From Neolewinella persica DSM 23188 (lineage in GTDB: Bacteria; Bacteroidota; Bacteroidia; Chitinophagales; Saprospiraceae): DNA of 64,000 nt. Where the stretch lies: NCBI RefSeq assembly GCF_000373105.1, contig NZ_KB890442.1, forward strand, positions 716 to 64,715, written 5' to 3'. Under the pieces are notes generated by a model. That model was not told where the DNA came from and did no database searches. It saw nothing but the letters and a program-made list of their open reading frames with translations. The position numbers were made by a program, and so were the translations under genes. Positions within the stretch are counted from its first letter, which is position 1. Each line of letters begins with the position of its first letter. Shown piece by piece: positions 18,451 through 25,966 of this stretch.

Positions 18451-19482
18451 CTACTCTTGTTTTTCTACTGCGCTATCTTTCTTTTCCTTTTTTGCCTGAC
18501 GTTTAAAATAGCCCCTGAAAAACCAATTATGTTTTAATGCCTCCATGTTGGTAACAAGCTTTTCCGTTCCCAGGTCTAAATTGGCCAGTGTTGACTTCAG
18601 GTGTCCAGCAGCCACGGAGTCTTTTACCAGCGTGCTAACTATTCCTTCTTCCTCCGTCAGGTCCCGTATCAGTACGTCCATTTTTTGGCTGGAGGCTCGC
18701 AGGGCACCTGAAGTGAGTTCCAGATCTTTAAAAATGGCCTCCGTCCGAACCCTGATCAAGGTGTCTAAATTACTGCTCAACCGATTCACTTCTTCTTCCA
18801 GTCCATCATCCTGGAGTAAATAGCCAAGATTCCCTTCCCCCTGCGAAACACTGGCCAGTAGTTGGTTTAAGTGCTGACTGGTTTTGCGGAAATTTTGCGA
18901 GCTTTCCCGTAGGCCTTCGCTGCTGTTCAGCAGATTCATCGCCAGCGACTCGTCGTTCAGTAGCAGGCCCATAGTACCCTGGCCAATATTCATTTTCTTG
19001 CTTATTTCCAGAAGGTTATCGGTGATTGCCGCTATTTTTTCGTTCGTCCGGGATAACTCACTGAGCATTCCGGCGATCTCCGTTTTTGGTTGGCTGATCA
19101 GTACATCGCCTGGTTCAATAAACGCCGCTTGCCCAATTCCCGGGTGTATGGTTACGATCATGTTACCAACGAGCCCATCGGTGACAATGTCTACGGCGGC
19201 GTTCTTTCGCAGGAAGTTTCCGGCTTGGGCATCTAGTTCTAACTGGACCCTAAGGGTGGTGTCGTTCTCAATGGTAATGGTTTTGACTTCCCCGATACCA
19301 ATGCCGGAGAAGCGCACATTATTACCGGCTTGCAGGCCTTTAACGTCCTTGAAGTCGACGTAGGTAGTGATCGTATTTCCGAAAAAGTCAAGGCCGTCAC
19401 TCACCCGCAATAAAGCATAGATGAACAAGGCACAGGCCACCGTAACGAAAATACCTAGTTTGAGTGGATTCGCTTTAACCAT
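18451..19482 (-). CDS. mlaD: MlaD-type MCE-domain lipid-transport protein
   Basis: The protein is anchored by one N-terminal span (LKLGIFVTVACALFIYALL) and carries a single MCE domain at about residues 38-115 (TYVDFKDVKGLQAGNNVRFSGIGIGEV, then VDIVTDGLVGNMIVTI). A long helical tail (120-320) can form the hydrophobic needle-like assembly seen in MCE proteins. It is the periplasmic substrate-binding part of an ABC phospholipid transporter. At 343 aa it is longer than E. coli MlaD, as usual in Bacteroidota. It overlaps mlaF by 8 bp, the third gene of a tight mlaE-F-D operon. Confidence 0.9.
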   Translation of the reverse strand: MVKANPLKLGIFVTVACALFIYALLRVSDGLDFFGNTITTYVDFKDVKGLQAGNNVRFSGIGIGEVKTITIENDTTLRVQLELDAQAGNFLRKNAAVDIVTDGLVGNMIVTIHPGIGQAAFIEPGDVLISQPKTEIAGMLSELSRTNEKIAAITDNLLEISKKMNIGQGTMGLLLNDESLAMNLLNSSEGLRESSQNFRKTSQHLNQLLASVSQGEGNLGYLLQDDGLEEEVNRLSSNLDTLIRVRTEAIFKDLELTSGALRASSQKMDVLIRDLTEEEGIVSTLVKDSVAAGHLKSTLANLDLGTEKLVTNMEALKHNWFFRGYFKRQAKKEKKDSAVEKQE

Positions 19483-20257
19483 GATTTCTTTTATTAATGT
19501 CTTTAAAAAAGGCGCTTACTTTCGGATCTTTCGATTCATCTAGCTCCTGATAAGTTCCTTCGGCGTAATTGATCCCGTCTGTGAGAATAATCACTCGGTT
19601 AGAGATTACGCGGGCACAATCCATGTCGTGGGTGATGATGATGGAAGCGGTACCGAGTTCATCCTGGAGCTTAAGCATCAGCTGAATGATTTCGTTGGCG
19701 GTGATGGGGTCCAGGCCGGTGGTCGGCTCGTCGTAAAGAATGATCTTAGGTTTAAGGATGAGCGTACGCGCCAGGGCAACCCGTCGCTTCATCCCGCCCG
19801 AGAGCTCGGCGGGCATAAGGTCGATGGCATCTTCCAGGCCTACACTTTTCAGAGAAGCCAAAATGAGTTGATCTTCGTCGGCACTGGCTTTGCGCTCGGG
19901 GTGTCTGCGCAGGGGAAACCTTAGGTTTTCCCTCACCGTCATGGAATCGTAGAGCGCACTTCCCTGAAAGAGAAAACCGACTTCCGTCCGGATCTCATCT
20001 AAGGCTTTTTGATCCAGGTCGATAATCCGTTTCCCCAGAATTTCGATTTCCCCATCATCCGGATTCAGCAGCCGGACCAGGCATTTGATCAGTACGGATT
20101 TTCCCGAGCCAGACTTTCCAAGAATAACCAAATTCTCTCCCGGGAAGAGCTGAAGATCAAATCCTTTTAGTACCAGATTATTACCGAAAGCCTTGGTCAG
20201 GTTCCGTATTTCTATCAGGGGCGTTCCCTTCTTTTTATTTAACTGTTTGCTGGTCAT
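19475..20257 (-). CDS. mlaF: MlaF-type ABC transporter ATPase
   Basis: This 260-aa nucleotide-binding subunit energises phospholipid movement. It shows Walker A GKSGSGKSVL, the signature LSGGMKRRVALAR, Walker B IILYDEPTTGLDP and the H-loop SIIITHD. The family hallmark is the match to toluene-tolerance/Mla ATPases. It overlaps mlaE by 4 bp at its start and mlaD by 8 bp at its end, so translation is likely coupled. The periplasmic and outer-membrane partners (MlaC, MlaA) are not in this window. Confidence 0.93.
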   Translation of the reverse strand: MTSKQLNKKKGTPLIEIRNLTKAFGNNLVLKGFDLQLFPGENLVILGKSGSGKSVLIKCLVRLLNPDDGEIEILGKRIIDLDQKALDEIRTEVGFLFQGSALYDSMTVRENLRFPLRRHPERKASADEDQLILASLKSVGLEDAIDLMPAELSGGMKRRVALARTLILKPKIILYDEPTTGLDPITANEIIQLMLKLQDELGTASIIITHDMDCARVISNRVIILTDGINYAEGTYQELDESKDPKVSAFFKDINKRNHG

Positions 20258-21027
20258 ATCTCATAGAATATATCCGCAATGAGGACGGCCAGGAAGTCAA
20301 CCAGGAAAAGCAAAAGGCTCGAAACCACTACGGCGGAATTGGCTGCGGTGCCTACTCCTGCGGTCCCTTTACTGGAATAGTAGCCTTTATAGCACCCAAC
20401 CAAACCGATGACGAGGCCGAAGAAGAAAGTCTTCACCGTTGCGGGAATGATGTCTCCGACAGCCATGGCACCGAAAGACCGGCTAAAATATAAGGACATG
20501 CTCACCTGCCCCCGGGTCGATTCAATGAAATAGGAACCCAATAAGCCTACGGCGTCCGCCGAAATCGTGAGAAGTGGTACCATCAGGATACAGGCCCATA
20601 CCCTGGTGACCACCAAATATTTAAACGGGTTCGTACCGGAAACTTCCATAGCATCGATTTGCTCAGTTACCTTCATCGAACCTAACTCCGCGCCAATACC
20701 CGAGCCTATTTTTCCGGCACAAATCAATGCGGTTACTACCGGGCCAATCTCGCGGACAAAGGCAATACCCACCATGTCTGGCATATAGGCTACCGCCCCG
20801 AAGTCAATCATGGTTGGACGCAGCTGCAGCGTCAGGACTAACCCCATAATAAAACCAGTAGCCAACACCAGGAACAGGGACTTGTAACCAATAGCAAAAC
20901 ACTGGTGGACCAGTTCTTTTCCCTCAAAGGGGCGACTTAGCGCAGCTCGGAAAAACCTCGCAGCGAACGAAGACAGCGCACCAATTTCTTCGAATACATC
21001 AATTACAGCCGAGCGAATATTTCCCAT
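20254..21027 (-). CDS. mlaE: MlaE-type ABC transporter permease
   Basis: This 257-aa inner-membrane permease of the MlaE/YrbE family has five or so spans and the conserved EIGPVVTALICAGKIGSGIGAELGSMKVTEQIDA block, which forms the coupling region. It heads the mlaE-F-D operon. Some 170 bp separate it from the divergent OMP gene, and that spacer holds a perfect 20-bp palindrome (21149-21168) that may control one or both directions. Confidence 0.93.
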   Translation of the reverse strand: MGNIRSAVIDVFEEIGALSSFAARFFRAALSRPFEGKELVHQCFAIGYKSLFLVLATGFIMGLVLTLQLRPTMIDFGAVAYMPDMVGIAFVREIGPVVTALICAGKIGSGIGAELGSMKVTEQIDAMEVSGTNPFKYLVVTRVWACILMVPLLTISADAVGLLGSYFIESTRGQVSMSLYFSRSFGAMAVGDIIPATVKTFFFGLVIGLVGCYKGYYSSKGTAGVGTAANSAVVVSSLLLFLVDFLAVLIADIFYEI

Positions 21028-21148
21028 ACAAGGTTGGTTTTACAAAACCAAATTAGGGCAGTAGCCCTAATTTAATGGTGACTTCAATCATTGTTTTCGC
21101 TGATCGTTAGCTCCTGATATGCGTAGAGGAGGGAGCAAATTTGTGTAA

Positions 21149-21168
21149 GTACTGGATGCATCCAGTAC
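21149..21168. promoter_or_regulatory. Perfect 20-bp palindrome, candidate operator
   Basis: GTACTGGATGCATCCAGTAC equals its own reverse complement over all 20 bases. It lies 30 bp before the ATG of the beta-barrel gene and 121 bp before mlaE, a usual place for a dimeric regulator to bind. GTAC ends also occur in the dyads before the LptF/G-like gene and trpB. Confidence 0.55.
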
Positions 21169-21197
21169 CACCTTCCATTTTCCTAAATTAATCAACC

Positions 21198-21845
21198 ATG
21201 CTTTCCAAATTATCCTTCTTCCTCTTTGTTCTGCTTGCGGCGGGAAGCCTTAACGGGCAATTCATGAATAGCGGTGATTTTCTCATGGGATCCACCGTCG
21301 GCTTCTCTGCCACCAGCTCCAAGATCAGCCAGTCTTCCTCTGTTGGAACCGGAGAAAAAACACCAAGGTCCTTACAAATCAATTTGAGTCCTAACATCGG
21401 CTACTTCCTGATGGATGACTTTGCGCTTGGTATCGGAATGGATTACACACATAGCTACCAACGGGATGCAGACAATAACCGCCGGACCGACAGTGATTTT
21501 CTTTTTGGTCCCTTCGTACGGTATTATGTCCCGGTAAAAGAACGGATGGCTTTCTTTGGCGTACTGGGTTTTGGTTTTGGAAACTCCTCCAACGAGAACC
21601 TTTTACTGGCGGGAAACCAAAGCGTGAGCAGCAATATTTTTGCTGTCGGTGTGGGCCCGGGCTTTACCATTTTGTCCAGCAACTCCATTGGCATCGAAAC
21701 CATTTTTAAGTACAACTTTGCCCGCAGCAAATTCGATACGGAGTTGGCTGGTGTAAAAACTTCTACAACTACCAACACCAATCAGTTTGATATTTCTCTC
21801 GGGGTACAACTGTATTTTGGAGGACTGATCCGTGCGCAAAAATAA
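21198..21845 (+). CDS. Outer-membrane beta-barrel protein (OmpA-like barrel type)
   Basis: A signal peptide (MLSKLSFFLFVLLAAGSLNGQ) is followed by alternating amphipathic strands ending in an aromatic-rich final strand (LGVQLYFGGLIRAQK). The pattern fits the small eight-stranded OMP_b-brl class. At 215 aa it is the usual size. Such proteins are structural or of unknown function. No ligand can be named. It starts divergently from mlaE and is convergent with the DUF302 gene. Confidence 0.82.
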   Translation: MLSKLSFFLFVLLAAGSLNGQFMNSGDFLMGSTVGFSATSSKISQSSSVGTGEKTPRSLQINLSPNIGYFLMDDFALGIGMDYTHSYQRDADNNRRTDSDFLFGPFVRYYVPVKERMAFFGVLGFGFGNSSNENLLLAGNQSVSSNIFAVGVGPGFTILSSNSIGIETIFKYNFARSKFDTELAGVKTSTTTNTNQFDISLGVQLYFGGLIRAQK

Positions 21846-21854
21846 AGCGGTGCT

Positions 21855-21909
21855 ATGCACGGTCACTCCAGGTCATAGTTTTAAAAACCACCTGAAGTGA
21901 CCGAGTGCA
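21855..21909. terminator. Imperfect hairpin, possible two-way terminator
   Basis: TGCAC plus GGTCACT on the left pair with AGTGACC plus GTGCA on the right, with a short bulge; the loop contains TTTTAAAAA. It sits 10 bp after the OMP stop and just before the end of the convergent DUF302 gene, so it could end both transcripts. Confidence 0.5.
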
Positions 21910-21918
21910 TTATAAAAG

Positions 21919-22308
21919 CTAAATGCTATTTAGCACCCTCATCAATTTTTCTTGAACCTCTGCTGCCGGGGCTTCTAAATCAGGGTTTTCAACGGCCCCC
22001 ATCGCCGCAGAAGGATCAATGATGGCAATTTCAACAGCTCCATTCTCTAATTCACGAAGTGTTACATTACATGGTAACATCGTACTTATAGTTGGTTCTA
22101 TGCTAATTACTTTGTCAGCATAAACAGGACTACATGCACCTAAAATAAGGTGAGGCAAATAGTCTTTATTTAATTTTTTCTTCATAGTGGCCTGCAGGTC
22201 AATTTCTGTAAGCACGCCAAAGCCTTCTTTTTTTAGTGCTGCTTCTACCTTTGGGCGAATAGCCGCAACGGTGGTGCTGCTAATTGTTCTTGAGTTGTAA
22301 TACTTCAT
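21919..22308 (-). CDS. DUF302 family protein
   Basis: The 129-aa protein follows the DUF302 pattern: an N-terminal AIRPKVEAALKKEGFGVLTEIDLQATMKKKL, then YLPHLILGACSPVYADKVISIEPTISTMLPCNVTLRE and a C-terminal IIDPSAAM. The family is often found with heavy-metal or stress genes; the cysteines in GAC and LPCN are common family positions. No enzyme activity is established. It follows the P-type ATPase gene by 55 bp on the same strand and is likely co-transcribed with it. Confidence 0.87.
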   Translation of the reverse strand: MKYYNSRTISSTTVAAIRPKVEAALKKEGFGVLTEIDLQATMKKKLNKDYLPHLILGACSPVYADKVISIEPTISTMLPCNVTLRELENGAVEIAIIDPSAAMGAVENPDLEAPAAEVQEKLMRVLNSI

Positions 22309-22363
22309 TGCTTGTTTTTTTAGATTGTTTTAAAAAATTGAAAAGATTTCCGGTTTTGTGTGT

Positions 22364-25132
22364 CTATACGTTGAATGGTATTTCTTTTTCCGTATGGCCC
22401 AATAAGCCGGCCTTCTTCAGTAGCCTGATAATCAGTACAGGGATCAAGCCCAGCAGAACGGGGACAACTATTGTAAGCCAATCGGTAATAAGCGCTAAGC
22501 CCAGTACCTCGCGAACGTTCGATAGTGCGTAAGCGACCCCGGTTAAGAGTACGCACAACAGAATCGCCAGCCATACATACTTGTTCCTGGTAATAACGTT
22601 GCTGAAAAATGCAGCCTCTTTATCGGGCATGCTGAAGACGTGCCACAACTGAGCGCTGAGTAAACTATAAAAGATCAGGTTGTTGCTCTGCCTGGATGAG
22701 TACCCCAGCATATCCTGAGTAAAGTATGCTCCAGACAGTACCACAACGCAGATCACCAGCGCGTAGACGCCGATTTCAGACCACGCTTTCCGGTCCAGAA
22801 AACCTTCCTTTCGGGTGCGGGGTGGACGGTGCATTACGTTTTCATTGGTTTCCGTAAAACCGAGCGCCAAGGCGGGAAAGACATCGGTAACCATATTGAG
22901 GAACAAAATCTGCAAGGGGAGTAGTGGAGCGGCAAAATCAACCATAAAGGAGGCCCCGATGATCAGTAACTCACTCAGATTACAAGAGAGCAGGTAGACG
23001 ACGAAGAGGCGGACATTGTCGAATATCCCCCGTCCCATTCGGATGGCCTCCACGATGGCGGCGAAAGAGTTGTCTTGCAGAATGAGGTCAGCTGCTTCTT
23101 TGGCCGCGTCCGTACCGCCCTCGCCCATGGCGATACCGATATCGGCCCGGCGGATGGCCGGCGCGTCGTTCACCCCGTCACCCGCCATGCCGACTACGAA
23201 CCCTGCTTGCTGAAACCTGGAAAGCAGGATGAGCTTTTGCTCTGGCGTTACCCTGGCGTAAATGTTGCCCTTCGGTGCTTCGTTAACCGTACCTTGTACC
23301 TGCGGCCCCGCCACCACTGTAGTCTGCGGCCCCGCTAAATCCGCCCCCGTAATTACCTCAGTTTCATCATCTTCATCGATCAGTCCTGTCCGCAAACCAA
23401 TATTCCGGGCGGTAGCGGGGTGATCCCCCGTCGCCATGACGACCCTGATGCCCGCTGCCTGACAATCATCGATCGCGCGCCGGATGCCGTCCCGGGGAGG
23501 ATCCCAAAAAGAAATCAGTCCTAGGAGGGTTAAATCCCGGGCAAAGTTATCTTCTTCGACGGCTCCCTCACGGAAAGCAAATGCGAGAACTTTCAAGCCT
23601 TTCTCCGCCAATGCCTTCGCCTCCGCCAGCCAGTCCTCAGAATTTAATGCTCCACTCCTTCCGTCGGTGGTAAGTGCTTGACCGCAACGAGCCAGAACCG
23701 TCCCCGGTGCCCCTTTTACGCACGTTAGTTCGGGGAGCCTGGCACCAACGCTTTTGTGTAGGGTAGCCATCATGGAAGACTCGCTGGAAAAGGGTATTTC
23801 CCGCCACCGGGGCCAACTGCCCCGAACGCTTTTGGGGTGTTTGCCCAAGGCGACAGCGAACCTCAGCAGCGCAATTTCCAGCGGATCACCAACGGTATCA
23901 GTTTCACCCTTACCGGTGACCTCAGCGTTATTACAAAGTACGGAGACATTCAGCAGCCACCCAATTGATTGATTTTTATCCAAATCGGTCAATTGTTCCA
24001 CCGACGTATAGCTGGGAAGCACTCGCCCTGAAGGATCAGACCAGGGGGAGGAGACTCCGCTCACCTCCAGGCGGTTTTCGGTCAGGGTGCCCGTCTTGTC
24101 AATCATTAATACCTGCGTTTGGCCCAGAGTTTCTGCCGCGCTCAGGGTTTTAACCACCACCCTGCGGCGGGCCAGACGTACCATCCCGATGGCCAGGGTA
24201 AGGGTAGCCACCACCGGGAGACCTTCAGGAATAGCGGCCACCGCAAGGGCAATCGCCGTTTTAACCACAAGGTAAAAATCATTGCCTTCGTATAAGCCCA
24301 ATACCAGGATCGCAGCAGCAATAGCCAGCGTAAGCCAAATCAGGCGATGGCTCAGGCGGGCAAGCTTTTTGTCGAAGGGGCTGTCAGCTGATTGGCTCTG
24401 ACTGGTGATGCTGACGAGCCGGCCCAGCTGCGTGTCGTCCCCCGTCGCGGTGATCAGCGCCAGGCCATTTCCTCTATTTACGATGGTACCCTGGCTGACG
24501 ATGTTTCGGCGGTCATCAACGGAGGGGTCATCACTTGCCTCTTTAGCTACCTTACTCACCGAAGCACTCTCTCCGGTAAGGATCGATTCGTTAATAGATA
24601 AGTTGGTCTGTTGCACTAAACGGGCATCGGCCGGCACGAGCACTCCCGCTTCGAGGCTAATCAGGTCTCCCGGAACCAAGTCTTTGGCATCAATCTCCAG
24701 CAGCTGCTCATCCCGGTAAACGGCTGCCCGGTGGCTGCCCAGATTACGCAGTGCCTCCATGGTTCGTCGGGCACTCCACTCCATGATGAAGCCAATAATT
24801 GCATTGAGTAGGATGACGGCTAGTATGGCCCAACTTTCTTCCCGTTCCCCGTACCAATAAGAAACACCTGCAGCAACGGCCAGTACGCCTACCAGCGGGC
24901 TCCAGAACTGACTAAGGAGAATCATCCAAAGGGAAGTTTCTTTAACGACGCTTATGCGGTTCAGGCCATACAGGCGCAGCCGCATACTGGCTTCCTTTTG
25001 GGTGAGTCCGGTTTTATTGCTGACGTAGGATTGCGCTTGGGGCACCTCGCCATTCAGGTGAGGTGTCGGGCGAACTGCCGGTTCGCCCCGGATCGGAAGG
25101 TTTTCACTTAACGGCCTGCTGGAGGGTTTCAA
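22364..25132 (-). CDS. P2-type cation-transporting ATPase (Ca2+/SERCA-like)
   Basis: This 922-aa ATP-driven cation pump sits in the inner membrane. Motifs in order: ILTGES (actuator, about 184-189), IPEGLP in the M4 ion-site helix (301-306), phosphorylation site D345 in DKTGTLT, TGDHPATA and MAGDGVNDAP. The IPEGLP motif and length fit P2A/P2B calcium-type pumps; the ion is inferred. The nucleotide domain carries an unusual stretch at about residues 597-613 (AGPQTTVVAGPQVQ) coded by two copies of the dispersed GC-rich repeat. It lies downstream of the hsp20/ahpD scar and upstream of DUF302 on the same strand. Confidence 0.9.
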   Translation of the reverse strand: MKPSSRPLSENLPIRGEPAVRPTPHLNGEVPQAQSYVSNKTGLTQKEASMRLRLYGLNRISVVKETSLWMILLSQFWSPLVGVLAVAAGVSYWYGEREESWAILAVILLNAIIGFIMEWSARRTMEALRNLGSHRAAVYRDEQLLEIDAKDLVPGDLISLEAGVLVPADARLVQQTNLSINESILTGESASVSKVAKEASDDPSVDDRRNIVSQGTIVNRGNGLALITATGDDTQLGRLVSITSQSQSADSPFDKKLARLSHRLIWLTLAIAAAILVLGLYEGNDFYLVVKTAIALAVAAIPEGLPVVATLTLAIGMVRLARRRVVVKTLSAAETLGQTQVLMIDKTGTLTENRLEVSGVSSPWSDPSGRVLPSYTSVEQLTDLDKNQSIGWLLNVSVLCNNAEVTGKGETDTVGDPLEIALLRFAVALGKHPKSVRGSWPRWREIPFSSESSMMATLHKSVGARLPELTCVKGAPGTVLARCGQALTTDGRSGALNSEDWLAEAKALAEKGLKVLAFAFREGAVEEDNFARDLTLLGLISFWDPPRDGIRRAIDDCQAAGIRVVMATGDHPATARNIGLRTGLIDEDDETEVITGADLAGPQTTVVAGPQVQGTVNEAPKGNIYARVTPEQKLILLSRFQQAGFVVGMAGDGVNDAPAIRRADIGIAMGEGGTDAAKEAADLILQDNSFAAIVEAIRMGRGIFDNVRLFVVYLLSCNLSELLIIGASFMVDFAAPLLPLQILFLNMVTDVFPALALGFTETNENVMHRPPRTRKEGFLDRKAWSEIGVYALVICVVVLSGAYFTQDMLGYSSRQSNNLIFYSLLSAQLWHVFSMPDKEAAFFSNVITRNKYVWLAILLCVLLTGVAYALSNVREVLGLALITDWLTIVVPVLLGLIPVLIIRLLKKAGLLGHTEKEIPFNV
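23294..23312 (-). repeat. GC-rich dispersed repeat, copy 7 (inside the ATPase gene)
   Basis: TTGTACCTGCGGCCCCGCC, in frame with the ATPase; it codes for AGPQVQ on the gene strand. Confidence 0.75.
23324..23335 (-). repeat. GC-rich dispersed repeat, short copy 8 (inside the ATPase gene)
   Basis: CTGCGGCCCCGC, 12-bp core in the same orientation as copy 7 and 30 bp away, so both stay in frame and code for AGPQ twice. Confidence 0.6.
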
Positions 25133-25167
25133 AATAGCTTCAAATTATGCCTTTTTAATGAATGATT

Positions 25168-25326
25168 CTAAGTCGGCATTGCTTCGGAAAATTGCTTGAG
25201 TGCCTCTACTGCTTCGCATCCGTACATTACCGCAGGCCCCCCACCTATCAGCACGGCCACTCCGATCGTTTCCATGATTTCATCTTGTGTTGCACCAGTT
25301 TTCAGGGATTCATGTACATGAAAGGT
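25168..25326 (-). pseudogene. 3' remnant of an AhpD/carboxymuconolactone-decarboxylase-like gene
   Basis: Read on the minus strand, about 52 codons encode FHVHESLKTGATQDEIMETI, then GVAVLIGGGPAVMYGCEAVEAL and end at a TAG. This is the C-terminal half of the AhpD-like fold, from just after the Cys-x-x-Cys/His active site, which is missing. No start codon or N-terminal half exists: upstream sequence in another frame is the hsp20 remnant. The fragment is therefore a leftover of a deletion, not a working peroxidase reductase. Confidence 0.75.
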
Positions 25327-25583
25327 GATACAGTCAGTACACCGTCCTCAAGGGAGATATTGAAATCTTCCTTTTCCATTCCTGGGGTGGCCAGCTCGAT
25401 GGCCAGGCTGTTTTCCGTCTCCGAAATGTTGGCGGCGGGGAGGTCTTTTCCGTTACGGAAAGCATCGAAAAAGTGGTCGTTCAAATCCCAGTTGTCCAGC
25501 AAGTGGCGGAAAGGGGCGAAGGCGGGTGTGTAGGGGGAGGCGGGTTTTACCGCTCCTTTGATCCCCTAGTTGTTGTTTGACAT
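25302..25583 (-). pseudogene. Truncated hsp20 small heat-shock gene with early stop
   Basis: An ATG at 25583 opens MSNNN, then an in-frame TAG (25566-25568) interrupts. The same frame continues as KGAVKPASPYTPAF, then WDLNDHFFDAF, then ISETENSLAIELATPGMEKE and LEDGVLTV, the N-terminal region and first strands of an alpha-crystallin domain. After VLTV the Hsp20 likeness stops and the frame ends within 8 codons; the AhpD-like remnant begins at the same point in another frame. So the gene carries both a nonsense codon and a 3' deletion. A short product from a TTG at 25502 would lack half the crystallin fold. Confidence 0.75.
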
Positions 25584-25966
25584 AATCAGGTGATTTATGG
25601 GTTAGTAAATATTTAGGATAAAATTACATTCGGTGGCTTTGGATAGCGATGACGGTAGTCAGTGCCCGGGATGACTTTGTTCAGTTTATGGTAATTTTTG
25701 AGGGCGCGGCCGCTGGGTGCAATGAAGACTTCAGAGGAGCAGGCTATGAGCGTAGGTTCGTAGCACGACCGTTAATGGGGCCGGAAGGATCCCCGGGGGC
25801 TCTCTGTGCCGGCTTTAACTGAAAACACCGGCCAAAATCATTGGGCTCCCTTGCCCGAACGGGCCGCAAGCCCAACCATTGCCTGAATAATAAAATTGAA
25901 CGCCGAGTCCGGAATACTGAACCCTTGTTCCTACCTTAACCACTACATCCACCTCATCGAACAACC
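25584..25966. other. Spacer between the hsp20 remnant and the sulfatase gene
   Basis: No gene is seen in these 383 bp. It holds one diverged copy of the GC-rich repeat at 25702-25721 and should contain the sulfatase promoter, but no clear TAnnTTTG box is visible. Confidence 0.6.
25702..25721 (+). repeat. GC-rich dispersed repeat, copy 9 (diverged)
   Basis: GGGCGCGGCCGCTGGGTGCA is the consensus with an altered centre (GCTGGG for GCAGG). Confidence 0.65.

Noticed and set aside
25302-25502. Functional 66-aa mini-Hsp20 from the TTG at 25502
   Set aside because: It lacks the second half of the crystallin fold and the start codon is weak; treated as a pseudogene.
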